Below are positions 1-7,340 of a stretch of 16,395 nt of DNA, in pieces. The stretch's first letter is position 1. The number at the start of each line of letters is the position of its first letter. The translations under genes were made by a program, and so were the position numbers. The notes beneath the pieces are model-generated. The model did not search any database, was not told where the DNA came from, and saw nothing but the letters and a program-made list of their open reading frames with translations. The DNA is taken from the NCBI GenBank assembly GCA_025526915.1, contig JAHLKH010000375.1:1-16395 (forward strand), given 5' to 3'. This DNA comes from Entophlyctis helioformis (Eukaryota > Chytridiomycota > Chytridiomycetes > Chytridiales > Chytriomycetaceae).

Positions 1-37
1 CTGCGAGCGGACGGCTGACACGTTGTTTGCTCCACAG
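1..37 (+). other. 3' end of an intron of the indoleamine 2,3-dioxygenase gene
   Basis: The first 37 bases do not continue the downstream reading frame and look like an intron end. A CTGAC branch-site-like pentamer lies at 14-18, followed by a T-rich stretch and a CAG acceptor ending at 37. The same branch motif recurs in several introns of the other genes in this window. Confidence 0.7.
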
Positions 38-345
38 TCGTCTACCTTGCACTTCTTGACCAGGTGCGCGAGTTCCGTGCCCGCCACTGGAACTTTACCA
101 AGGAGTACATTCTCAAGTACACCATGCACCCTGTCGCCACGGGAGGCTCGCCCATCACCACGTGGCTGCCCAACCAGCTCGACACGGTCCTCCAGGTCAT
201 GGAGCGCACTGCCGGCTCGATCGACCAGTCCAAGCTGAGCACGGGCGACCAGGTGCTGGCCAACGAGCTCGCCAACCGTGCCCAGGCGTCGCGCCGTGTG
301 CTCAAGCGTGAGGTCGAGGAGCTGCGTGCCAAGTACCACCAATAA
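38..345 (+). CDS. BNA2: indoleamine 2,3-dioxygenase, C-terminal exon (5' partial)
   Basis: This is the last exon of a haem enzyme that opens the indole ring of tryptophan to N-formylkynurenine, the first step of the kynurenine route; in fungi this feeds de novo NAD+ synthesis in the cytosol. The exon opens at 38 with two bases completing a split codon and reads about 102 residues to TAA at 343-345. The segment FRARHWNFTKEYI matches the family signature around the proximal haem ligand; the candidate histidine codon is at 85-87. Downstream lies the conserved TGG(S/T) loop (TGGS, 139-150), which in the human enzyme shapes the substrate pocket. The tail after about base 190 is helical and charged, as is usual for the C-terminus. 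Upstream exons are outside the window. The family call is confident from the HW..YI and TGGS motifs in the right order and spacing. The yeast symbol is given by family membership only. Confidence 0.88.
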
Positions 346-516
346 GCCCCCGACCCGACTCGCGTCTCGCCATTTCCCCGCGTCTCTTTTGGTCTCCTTC
401 CTATCACGCATACCATGATCGTTTTCTTCGATTGCCCATTCCAGTTTCGTATCTGCAAGCATCCCAACCAATTACAAAGCCGTCTTCAACCAAGCAGGCA
501 AGCAAGCGCCAGTTGG

Positions 517-534
517 AATAAAGCATTCTTTATT
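517..534. terminator. overlapping two-sided poly(A) signal (AATAAAG-CATT-CTTTATT)
   Basis: AATAAA on the + strand (517-522) and AATAAA on the - strand (534 to 529) form an inverted repeat with perfect 7-base arms and a 4-base centre. It sits between the convergent stop codons of the dioxygenase (345) and the RCC1 gene (574). It can serve as poly(A) signal for both genes: 172 bases after the + stop and 40 bases after the - stop. The sequence is seen directly; its use for 3' end formation is inferred. Confidence 0.6.
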
Positions 535-573
535 GGCAGCACCTTGGCGGCGACGTGTGTATGCATTGCCCAG

Positions 574-1998
574 TCACAGTGGCCGTGACAGACAGATGAT
601 CGAGTGGCCGCCACCAGCACCCACAACACACGAGCCCAGCGGCGTGTCCCAATCGACGGCCGTGTCCGCGTGAAAGAGCACACTTGTTGGCGTGGCAACA
701 TCCTCCGTGTGTCCCACCCCGCAGTTGCCATGCTCGTTCCACCCCCAAGACACGCATCTCATACCAGCCTCGCCGAGCTGAGGCAAAACAGCAAGCAGAT
801 GCTCCGATCCAGCCACGACATCCAGTGCGCCATCAAGGCCAGCGACGCGCACTGGCTCCCAGCACAGTGTCCTTGGCTGCTGCGTCCATGCTGGTGCTGC
901 TGGTGCTTTAGTGCCGTCTTCATGGACGCGTGTGGGTGGCAAGTCTTGGCTGGCCACACCAAGCTGCCCGCGATCGCAACGACCCCAGATGTACACACGG
1001 CCGCTTGCACATCTCACGCCGCTGATGCACCATCCAGCAAACACTGCCACGGGCTGCTCCGACTCCAAACTGCTGCTCGCGGTGGCGACACATGTAGGAA
1101 TGGACGTGTGCGGCAGCTGTTCTGGAGACCTGCCCAGCTGGCCGTGGCGGTTGCGACCAAATGCCCAAAGCCGCGCACAAGAGTCGGCCGGGTCCTGAGT
1201 GATGACGAGGGAGTGGTGCTGGCCGCATGCAATGTCAACCGCGACTTGTGGAATGCAGTCGAGTCTTGTTGGTGTGTGGATGATGGATGCAGATGGTGGC
1301 CGCTTGGCACGTTTGCCCGTTGCGGCTGTTGCTGTAGGTCCAGATGCAGATGCAGGTCCAGATGCAGATCCAGGTCCAGATGCAAGCGAATCGCACAAAG
1401 TGCCCCGTTCGCCGTATCTGCCCGACCCACAGCCCCAGACGGAGCCGTCGGTCGCCAGGAAGAGCGTATGCCACACTCCGCATGCGATGCGACGGATAGG
1501 CGGCAGCGACGGCAGCGGTGTGAATGCAGACACTGATCGCACGTGCTGGCCAAGCCCGATCTGGCCGTGGCTGTTGCTTCCAGCCGCCCACACGGCACCG
1601 GACCTGGAAATGGCAAACGACGAGTCCCAGCCGCACGCAACCGAGACGATGGGGTCGTCGCCTGGCTCGGTCCCTGGGATGTGTGCTGGCACAAAGACGG
1701 CCGAGTGCGGCTTCATGGAGCCTGTGGTGGCTGCATGCGTATCGGACGGCAGGCCAAGCGAGCCAAGGCTGCCGAGCTGGCCATGCTCGTTGGATCCGCA
1801 GACCAAGACGGTTCCCGCAGCGTCCAGGACCAGCGAGTGGTTGGCGCCGGCAGCGGCTTGAACGATGGCAGCCGTTGCCGATGGCGAGTTGCAGGGGCCG
1901 GCAACGGACGACGAGACAAACACATGCGCATCGTCGAGTGTGTGCGTGCCGAGCTGCCCGGCAGCATTGGAGCCAGCGCCAAACAGCCGCCGTGGCAT
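574..1998 (-). CDS. ATS1: RCC1-repeat protein of the Ats1/Kti13 (SERGEF-like) type
   Basis: A 474-residue seven-bladed propeller protein built from RCC1 repeats. Repeat cores visible are LFGAGSNAAGQLG (5-17), VCGSNEHGQLG (66-76), AAGSNSHGQIGLG (138-150), GCGSGRYGERG (189-199), AFGRNRHGQLG (279-289), IWGRCDRGQLG (337-347) and SWGWNEHGNCG (417-427). ACGWD (121-125) and the final WGWNEHGNCG resemble yeast Ats1/Kti13 and animal SERGEF. Yeast Kti13 pairs with Kti11/Dph3 and supports Elongator-dependent tRNA wobble uridine modification and diphthamide synthesis; that role is inferred. The start at MPRRLFGAG was chosen because blade 1 begins immediately; the frame stays open to an ATG at 2262, but that 88-residue extension shows no family features. 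It is longer than yeast Kti13 (about 330 residues) because of inserts, notably a Ser/Gly/Pro/Ala-rich stretch at residues 206-228. It is divergent from the first CAP gene with 242 bp between starts. Confidence 0.75.
   Translation of the reverse strand: MPRRLFGAGSNAAGQLGTHTLDDAHVFVSSSVAGPCNSPSATAAIVQAAAGANHSLVLDAAGTVLVCGSNEHGQLGSLGSLGLPSDTHAATTGSMKPHSAVFVPAHIPGTEPGDDPIVSVACGWDSSFAISRSGAVWAAGSNSHGQIGLGQHVRSVSAFTPLPSLPPIRRIACGVWHTLFLATDGSVWGCGSGRYGERGTLCDSLASGPGSASGPASASGPTATAATGKRAKRPPSASIIHTPTRLDCIPQVAVDIACGQHHSLVITQDPADSCARLWAFGRNRHGQLGRSPEQLPHTSIPTCVATASSSLESEQPVAVFAGWCISGVRCASGRVYIWGRCDRGQLGVASQDLPPTRVHEDGTKAPAAPAWTQQPRTLCWEPVRVAGLDGALDVVAGSEHLLAVLPQLGEAGMRCVSWGWNEHGNCGVGHTEDVATPTSVLFHADTAVDWDTPLGSCVVGAGGGHSIICLSRPL
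1336..1388 (-). repeat. degenerate hexamer repeat inside the RCC1 gene
   Basis: Repeats of the type CCAGATGCAGATGCAGGT on the + strand encode the Gly-Ser-Ala-Pro-rich low-complexity insert between RCC1 blades (residues about 206-222). The repeat keeps frame and probably marks slippage growth of a surface loop. Confidence 0.6.
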
Positions 1999-2240
1999 GC
2001 GTCGGTCGATCTCGGCGACGGCCGGCACAGCGGTGACCAGGTGTGGCAAACACCCGCATGTGGCACCCAACAAAGTCGCCAAAAACGTCATCCCAAGGGC
2101 GTCTGCGCCACCATCCATGGCGCGCCGCCCACCTTGTGCATGTGTTTCAAGTTTGGCGACGTGCACTCGCCGATAGGTTGCAGCGTCGCTGCCGGCCGGC
2201 TTGCCTTTGCAACCAAAGACATACACTTGCCAGTCCAGCC

Positions 2241-2981
2241 ATGCATGCCCACGCCTTTGCAATCGCTCTTGCTGCTCTCGCTGCGTCGACGGCCGTCCGT
2301 CCCGTCGGCGCTGCCATTGTCGTGTCGTCGCTCAGCGACTCGGTCGGCGGCAGCGACGAAATCGACACTCGGTTCCCAGGCATGCCAGTGTTTGTCATGA
2401 GCAAGCTGGCCGTGGTCGAGCGCAATGCATGCAAGCTCGCATTCCAGCCCACGACAACCACGGCCGTGCAAACGACGACACAGCCGCCAAAGCCTTCGCC
2501 GTCGCCCCCCACGCCGCCGCCGCCGCCTCCTCCTGCTCCTCGTCCGCCGGCGCCGCGTCCAGCAACGCAGCAGCCGCCTGCCCCATTGACAAACAATGGC
2601 GGTGGCAACTTTGGCCGCTCGTGTGTGGCTCTGATGAACCGCAGACGCGCTCAGCACGGCCGTCCTGCTCTTGCCTACAGCACGTCGGAGGAGGCCTCGG
2701 CACAGGCCTGGGCCAACTCGGCGACATGGGCACACAACCGCAACGGCCAAAACATGTATTCTGGCACGTCGAGCGACTGCACGGACGCCGTCGATGCTTG
2801 GTACGACGAGATCAGCCTGATTAGAAACGGTGACCGGATCGTTGACATTTGGGCCAAGGCCGGCCACGTGACGCAGATGCTTGACCGTCGCTCGACGAGT
2901 GCTGGGTGCGCTGTCGGACGCAAGACGGTCTGCAACTTTGACCCTCCCGGCAACGTCATGGGCGATGTTTTCCGAATGTAG
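2241..2981 (+). CDS. secreted CAP/SCP (PR-1-like) protein 1, class A
   Basis: 246 residues: signal peptide (about 1-24), a short pro-region, a Pro-rich linker (82-115) and a CAP domain (126-246). Fungal CAP proteins are secreted; yeast Pry members bind sterols and lipids, which is family knowledge rather than something seen here. Of the usual tetrad, His165 (WAHN), Glu190 (WYDE) and His209 (GHVTQ) are present, but the GEN glutamate is Gln170 (GQN). The helix-1 HN motif is MN, and the aromatic after TQ is missing (TQMLD instead of TQVVW). Domain cysteines are 128, 180, 223 and 231; Cys64 in the pro-region makes five, an odd number. Unlike CAP2 and CAP3 there is no KR/RR pair in the pro-region (VERNAC only). 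The start ATG at 2241 begins the signal peptide directly; the frame is open further upstream (to 2043) but that part is not signal-like. No introns are needed. Confidence 0.85.
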   Translation: MHAHAFAIALAALAASTAVRPVGAAIVVSSLSDSVGGSDEIDTRFPGMPVFVMSKLAVVERNACKLAFQPTTTTAVQTTTQPPKPSPSPPTPPPPPPPAPRPPAPRPATQQPPAPLTNNGGGNFGRSCVALMNRRRAQHGRPALAYSTSEEASAQAWANSATWAHNRNGQNMYSGTSSDCTDAVDAWYDEISLIRNGDRIVDIWAKAGHVTQMLDRRSTSAGCAVGRKTVCNFDPPGNVMGDVFRM

Positions 2982-3131
2982 ACTGGTAGTGAATGAATGA
3001 ACGTGTAGATCGCCAAGTTGTTTTTACAGTGTAAGTCTGAAAGGAGCGACTCCACCAGGCTCGACCAATCAGCGACGATCTGCCAAGCGACACGCACCAA
3101 AGTTTCGTTCTCGTGCGGGGCCCTGACCAAA

Positions 3132-3153
3132 ATATTTCCTAAAATGGAAATAT
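3132..3153. promoter_or_regulatory. palindromic CArG (MADS-box) site upstream of CAP gene 2
   Basis: Perfect 8-base arms ATATTTCC and GGAAATAT flank TAAAAT, so the centre reads CC(A/T)6GG at 3138-3147, the consensus for SRF/Mcm1-type MADS-box factors. It ends 77 bases before the CAP gene 2 ATG, in an AT-rich island within GC-rich DNA. Binding is inferred from the consensus only. Confidence 0.5.
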
Positions 3154-3230
3154 GGCGCGAGCAACTTTGTGCTTGTGTGCTCTCCAAGGAGCGCCGTCGT
3201 GTGGTTTCCGCAGCAAACGACACCATAGAC

Positions 3231-3950
3231 ATGCTGCTGACCAAGTTCCTCGCTGCCGCCGCCGCCGCTCTTGTCTCTGCAGCCGGTGTGTCTGCCACCA
3301 CCACTACTTCCAACGCTGCCGTCTCGGTCGTCTCTGTCGACGATGTGAGCGTCGGCCTCTCGGTCACTGCGCCGGCGCCGTTCCTGCTGGCTCTTCCCGC
3401 CATGTCCGAGGCCGACCGCCTGCTTGAAAAGCGGCTGGATGCCACTCAGCGCAAGGCCTGCCAGGTCGCTGCCCGCAATGCCACGGCGACAGCTTCCGCC
3501 GCTAGCAGGCCGTCGCCCACCCGTGCCCCGCCGGCGCCGTCGCCTGTCCCCCCGCCCGCCCCTGCGGGCATGAACTCGTTCACCCGCGACTGCATGGAGC
3601 GCACCAACGCCCTGCGCAGAAGACATGGCCGCCGTGACTTCCAGTTCAGCGCCTCCGAGCAGGCGTCCGCACAGGCCTGGGCCAACTCTGGCGTGTGGGC
3701 CCACAACCGCAACGGCCAGAACATGTGGTCGGGCACAACCGCCAGCTGCGGCCCCGCTGTCAACGCCTGGTACGCCGAGCTCAGCTTGATCCGCAGCGGC
3801 AGCCTCATCAACAACATCTGGAGATACGCCGGCCACGTTACGCAGCTGCTCGACACTCGCTCCACGCACATGGGCTGCGGCGTTGGCCGCAAGTCTGTCT
3901 GCAACTACTACCCTGCCGGCAACCTGCTCGGCACCCGCTTCTACTTTTAG
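3231..3950 (+). CDS. secreted CAP/SCP (PR-1-like) protein 2, class A
   Basis: 239 residues with a strong signal peptide (1-21, ending VSA), a pro-region with the dibasic site LEKR (65-68), a short Pro-rich linker (94-113) and a CAP domain (118-239). His158, Glu183 and His202 of the tetrad are kept; the GEN glutamate is Gln163 (GQN) and helix 1 has TN rather than HN. TQLLD replaces TQVVW. Cysteines 121, 173, 216 and 224 are the domain set and Cys77 in the pro-region is extra. The block APAPFLLALP...LEKRLD...CQVAARNAT is shared with CAP protein 3, so the pro-region is itself conserved. The start at 3231 gives a clean signal peptide; an upstream in-frame extension to 3018 runs through the CArG site and is rejected. 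The C-terminus NYYPAGNLLGTRFYF is almost the same as in CAP protein 3. Confidence 0.87.
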   Translation: MLLTKFLAAAAAALVSAAGVSATTTTSNAAVSVVSVDDVSVGLSVTAPAPFLLALPAMSEADRLLEKRLDATQRKACQVAARNATATASAASRPSPTRAPPAPSPVPPPAPAGMNSFTRDCMERTNALRRRHGRRDFQFSASEQASAQAWANSGVWAHNRNGQNMWSGTTASCGPAVNAWYAELSLIRSGSLINNIWRYAGHVTQLLDTRSTHMGCGVGRKSVCNYYPAGNLLGTRFYF

Positions 3951-4227
3951 ACACTGCCCTCCTCCAGTCTACTCTCCAATACATACTTCATCAGCATAGA
4001 CATTCTTGCCGCTGGGCGTCTGTCCCAGAGCGACTGAAAGAGGCTGGACATGCAGGATGCCTATCGAGCGAGATCTAGATGAATCGGCAACGTGGCAGGC
4101 GGATGGAGCAGACCGTGCACATGGACCCGTGCGGCATGCTTGGCCAACTCCGTTGGATTTAGCCCGGGTGCTGCCGGGTCCCTTGAATTGTGGCTGAACG
4201 AATCACGCCTTTCCCAAACACACGAAT
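3951..4227 (+). other. intergenic spacer between CAP genes 2 and 3
   Basis: 277 bases holding the CAP gene 2 3' untranslated region and the CAP gene 3 promoter. No AATAAA is present; AATACA at 3978-3983 is a possible weak poly(A) signal. The open frames across it are unconvincing and none has a recognisable protein. Confidence 0.4.
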
Positions 4228-5127
4228 ATGCAACTGCTGCCGCTTGCCGCTCTTGTGTCTGCGGCATCTGCGCTGGCGACCGCGCCCGTGCCTGCCACGT
4301 CCACCGACCTCAGCCTGCTGGTGTCTGTGGATGGCATGCCTGTTGCGGGCACCAGCACCAGCGCTGCGCCGGCGCCATTCCTGTTTGGCATGCCTGCCTC
4401 TGGTGTGCACCATCTGGAGAGACGCCTCGACGTTGCTCGTCGCCACGGCTGCCAGGCTGCGTTTCGCCGCAACGCAACGACCACCACGGCCTCTTTGACC
4501 GCAATCGCCACATCGACTGCTGCCCCTCTTCCCAGCATCGCCCCGGCTCCCCCGCGCCCGTCCCCGTCGCCGCCGTCGCCGCCGCCGCCTGCCCGTCCAT
4601 CCCCGCCCCCTCCTCCTCCTCCACCGCCAGCACGCCCACCCGCGCCTTCGCCATCTCCTGCTCGCCCACCCGCGCCATCGCCGTCTCCAGCGCGCCCACC
4701 GACGCCGCCCCCGCCCCCGCCCCCTCCATCCCCGCCGCCTGCATCTGACGGATCCTTCACGAGCAGCTGCATGGGCTACACCAACGCATTCCGTGCCAGA
4801 TACAACCGCCCTCCGCTTTCGTACAGCTCCGCGCAGCAGTCGTCCGCGCAGGCATGGGCCGACAACGGTGTCTGGGCACACAACCGCAGCGGCCAGAACA
4901 TGTGGTCGGGCACGTCCAGAAACTGCAAGGCGGCTGTTGATGCGTGGGCCGATGAGGTCAAGCTGCTGCGCAACGGCGACCCCATCTCCCGCGTCTGGAG
5001 ATATGCCGGCCACGCGACGCAGCTGCTTGATCGCCGCACAACCGAGATGGGATGTGGCGTCGGACGCAAGACGGTGTGCAACTACTATCCTGCCGGAAAC
5101 GTTCTTGGCGACATTTTCTACTTTTAG
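4228..5127 (+). CDS. secreted CAP/SCP (PR-1-like) protein 3, class A, with long polyproline linker
   Basis: 299 residues: signal peptide (1-17), a conserved pro-region (APAPFLFGMP at 47-56, dibasic LERR at 63-66, Cys75), an Asn-Ala-Thr4 stretch, then a roughly 70-residue polyproline linker (104-172) with RPPAPSPSPA repeats and runs of 7-9 prolines, and the CAP domain (178-299). The linker resembles extensin/hydroxyproline-rich wall proteins, suggesting a stiff spacer, possibly O-glycosylated. His218, Glu243 and His262 are conserved; the GEN glutamate is Gln223. Helix 1 has TN, and TQLLD replaces TQVVW. Cysteines 181, 233, 276 and 284 are the domain set. The start at 4228 opens the signal peptide and is the first ATG of the frame. 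A 284-codon open frame on the opposite strand is a base-composition shadow. Confidence 0.87.
   Translation: MQLLPLAALVSAASALATAPVPATSTDLSLLVSVDGMPVAGTSTSAAPAPFLFGMPASGVHHLERRLDVARRHGCQAAFRRNATTTTASLTAIATSTAAPLPSIAPAPPRPSPSPPSPPPPARPSPPPPPPPPPARPPAPSPSPARPPAPSPSPARPPTPPPPPPPPSPPPASDGSFTSSCMGYTNAFRARYNRPPLSYSSAQQSSAQAWADNGVWAHNRSGQNMWSGTSRNCKAAVDAWADEVKLLRNGDPISRVWRYAGHATQLLDRRTTEMGCGVGRKTVCNYYPAGNVLGDIFYF
4606..4739 (+). repeat. proline-codon repeat tract in CAP gene 3
   Basis: C-rich tandem repeats encode RPPAPSPSPA units and proline runs. Units vary only slightly at the DNA level, consistent with expansion by slippage or unequal crossing-over. The repeat preserves the reading frame. Confidence 0.7.
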
Positions 5128-5799
5128 ACTCCACTCACCCCATGATCATTCCACTCATATCCCATCCGTATCATTCCCAGTCAATGAACGACTGCTTGTG
5201 CCACACGTTCCTGTTTGTGTTGACGGGCAACGGCAATCCCTCCCTCCCTGGCTGCATGGCTCTGCTGCAATGGGGCCGACGTTGGGCACAAGTGGTTATC
5301 GTGCGGCCCGTACGGCGTAAAAGTTGCTTGCATGTGAGTCAGCGCCTCGTGACGATCGTCAGACCAACACCAAGGCTCGACTTGTGTGCCGCCGCCGCGT
5401 TGACGTGCCACCCCGACCGGCCAATGAATGCGGCGCTTCGTGTGTGGCGCGTCGGACCTGAAACACTCGAGTGAACACCTTGTGCCGCCGACTCGCTGGC
5501 CCGCCCTGGCGCACGCCAAGCGGCCACACCGCCCAGAGCCTTAAGAGCCGCCCGTTCCCGCCCCGCCTGCCGTCCTGTTTCCCCCTACAACCGCCCAGTC
5601 CTCTCCCGCCTAAACATCCCCGTTGCGCTTATACAGACCGTGTAGACAGACACCTCGCCGACAACACAAACAACCAGCTCCGGCTTCTCCGCACTCGTAC
5701 TCGCACCCGCACTCGCTCCACTCAACGCCCGTGCCAGTCCTCCAAGCCCTTGCTGCATCCTCCATTCACCGTTGACTGCAACCCAAACGTTTGTCTGAA
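5128..5799 (+). promoter_or_regulatory. 672-bp intergenic region: CAP gene 3 3' end and CAP gene 4 promoter
   Basis: No convincing gene. It contains a 12-base perfect palindrome TGACGATCGTCA (5350-5361), a CCAAT box (5421-5425), a further TGACG at 5401-5405, a weak TATA-like TTATAC near 5630 and a pyrimidine-rich leader from about 5560 to 5760 that includes a CTCGYA hexamer repeat (about 5694-5715). Position, motif types and the pyrimidine tract fit a promoter and 5' untranslated region for CAP gene 4; function is inferred. Confidence 0.45.
5350..5361. promoter_or_regulatory. TGACGATCGTCA palindrome (bZIP-like inverted TGACG half sites)
   Basis: Two TGACG half sites face each other with no mismatch. 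It lies 438 bases before the CAP gene 4 start. TGACG is the core half site of CREB/ATF-type bZIP factors, but here the two halves are separated by two more bases than in TGACGTCA, so binding is speculative. Confidence 0.3.
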
Positions 5800-7074
5800 A
5801 TGGTCTTCCTGTACACTCCCCTCGTGGCGCTCCTCTCGCTCTCGTCCGTTGCCTCTGCCGCTGCCGTCTCTGCCGCCGACGGCCACCGCCACGAGCACGA
5901 GCGTCCCAGCACTGTCCGCTTCTCCCGTCGCTCGGGCGTCCAAGTGAGCGCTGGCGCTCTGATGCTCAAGCGCGACGGTAATGCGGGCTATTCGTCCTCG
6001 CCACAGGACGCCAGCTCCATCATTGCCGCTGCCAATGTTGGCTACGGCTCAGCCACCCAGGCACCGCCCGCGGACGTGTCTCGCCCGCGAAAGAAGAAGT
6101 GCAAGAAAACTGGCTCGTACGGTGGCGCCCCCACGCCCGCAAGCTTTGCATCGCCCGCCAAGGATGAGCAGTACAAGCCCAAGCCGTCCGAGTCGTGCAC
6201 CGAGACGCCTGCTGCCACGCCCAAGCCCAAGTCTGAGCCCACGCCTTGCGAGACTGCGTCGTTTGCCGAGCCTGCTACCAAGCCGGCTGCCAAGCCGGCC
6301 ACGGTCGCCAAGTCGCCTGCCAAGCCGGCTTTCCAGACTGTGAGCAAGCCCGAGCAGAAGCCTCAGCCTCCTGCTCCCTCTGCGGCTCCGTCGATCAAGC
6401 CTGTGCAGCGCAGAATCGTCAGGTCCACGGCCGTGTCCAAGCCAACACCCTCCCCTGTGCGCGATGAGCCGGCCGCTGCCGAGGCTCCTGCCCCTGCCTC
6501 GACGCGTCCTCCCACCCCGCCTGCCCCGACGCGTCCTCCCACCCCTCCTGCCGCGACGCGCTCTCCTGCCCCGCCTGCCCGCCCGCCCACTCCTCCCGTC
6601 GTCCGTCCCTCCACGCCTGCCGTCCCTCCTCCGACTGCCGGCCTGAGCGAGTTTGAGTCGGACTGTCTCGCGACGCACAACCGCTTCCGCGCCGAGTTCG
6701 GCAAGGCTCCTCTTGCCTGGTCCATCCAGCTGCGCAACGCTGCCCAGCTCTGGGCCAACACGCTTGCTGCCGAGCGCTCGTTCCGCCACTCTGCATTCGA
6801 CTTTGGCGAGAACCTGTTCCAGACGACCGGCGGCAGCAAGTCGTGCTTCACGGCCGTCAAGGCGTGGTTCGACGAGGAGCCGCTCTACAACAACGAGCCG
6901 ATCGGCCAGGGCGACTTTAGCGCGTACGGCCACTTTACGCAGCTCGTGTGGCCCGAGACGACCAAGCTTGGCTGTGCCTTTTCCGATGTTGGCGCTCGCA
7001 CGCGCAACACCGTCTGCGAGTACGAGCCCGCCGGCAACCTTGTCGGTGTGCGCATGAACCTCAGACGCGTCTGA
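5800..7074 (+). CDS. secreted CAP/SCP (PR-1-like) protein 4, class B, canonical tetrad
   Basis: 424 residues, the longest of the family. It has a signal peptide (1-20, ending ASA) and a pro-region with two dibasic sites, SRR (42-44) and LKR (56-58), bounding a 14-residue segment. A Lys-rich patch RPRKKKCKKTGSYGG (95-109) follows, then a long Lys/Pro/Ala/Thr linker (110-280) with repeated RPPTPPA units (236-265), and a CAP domain (284-424). The tetrad is complete: His330, Glu337 (GEN), Glu359 (WFDE) and His378 (GHFTQLVW). Helix 1 carries the canonical HN (ATHNRFR). Domain cysteines are 289, 349, 392 and 406; three more lie in the linker (101, 133, 150). Chosen start: ATG at 5800, immediately followed by the hydrophobic signal. 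The KKCK...YGG patch recurs as KCKPKTKYGK in CAP protein 6, linking the two N-termini. Likely wall-bound or secreted; substrate unknown. Confidence 0.88.
   Translation: MVFLYTPLVALLSLSSVASAAAVSAADGHRHEHERPSTVRFSRRSGVQVSAGALMLKRDGNAGYSSSPQDASSIIAAANVGYGSATQAPPADVSRPRKKKCKKTGSYGGAPTPASFASPAKDEQYKPKPSESCTETPAATPKPKSEPTPCETASFAEPATKPAAKPATVAKSPAKPAFQTVSKPEQKPQPPAPSAAPSIKPVQRRIVRSTAVSKPTPSPVRDEPAAAEAPAPASTRPPTPPAPTRPPTPPAATRSPAPPARPPTPPVVRPSTPAVPPPTAGLSEFESDCLATHNRFRAEFGKAPLAWSIQLRNAAQLWANTLAAERSFRHSAFDFGENLFQTTGGSKSCFTAVKAWFDEEPLYNNEPIGQGDFSAYGHFTQLVWPETTKLGCAFSDVGARTRNTVCEYEPAGNLVGVRMNLRRV
6505..6632 (+). repeat. RPPTPPA-coding tandem repeat in CAP gene 4
   Basis: The unit CGTCCTCCCACCCCGCCTGC and variants repeat several times in frame, coding for RPPTPPA. 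Together with the linker repeats of CAP gene 3 it shows that linkers in this family grow by in-frame repeat expansion. Confidence 0.6.
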
Positions 7075-7179
7075 ATCTGAGACACTATCCTGTGCCGCCT
7101 TTCTTGTTCTTCTTTTACATCATGTCTCCTCTATGTGCTCCAAACAATGAACGCCCATGCTTTCCAGACTGCCTGCCGT

Positions 7180-7230
7180 TTGAGTGTGGCCGCGATCATT
7201 CCCTGTTTGTTGTTGAGTGTGGCCGCGATC
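7180..7230 (+). repeat. 18-bp direct repeat pair
   Basis: Two identical copies of TTGAGTGTGGCCGCGATC at 7180-7197 and 7213-7230, starts 33 bases apart, in non-coding DNA after CAP gene 4. Seen directly. No function is assigned. Confidence 0.75.
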
Positions 7231-7239
7231 CCTTGCGCC

Positions 7240-7340
7240 TCCCCGCATGTCTGTGAATGTCCCCGCACGTCCAAGCCTGTCTGTGTATGTCCTGCACGGC
7301 CCCGCACGGCCCCGCACGTCAAAGCTTGTCCCCGCACCGT
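7240..7340 (+). repeat. degenerate CCCCGCACG(T/G) repeats
   Basis: Five to six imperfect copies of a CCCCGCACG core, including tight 10-base repeats GCACGGCCCC at about 7291-7310. Probably slippage-derived. No coding sense is apparent. Confidence 0.5.

Noticed and set aside
604..1536. 310-codon + strand open frame over the RCC1 gene
   Set aside because: The opposite strand carries clear RCC1 repeats throughout, so this is a shadow.
1999..2262. 88-residue N-terminal extension of the RCC1 protein
   Set aside because: Blade 1 starts right after the ATG at 1998; the extension has no repeat features and fills the promoter shared with CAP gene 1.
4159..5013. 284-codon open frame antisense to CAP gene 3
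   Set aside because: Arg/Gly repeats are the complement of the proline-codon tract; no independent support.
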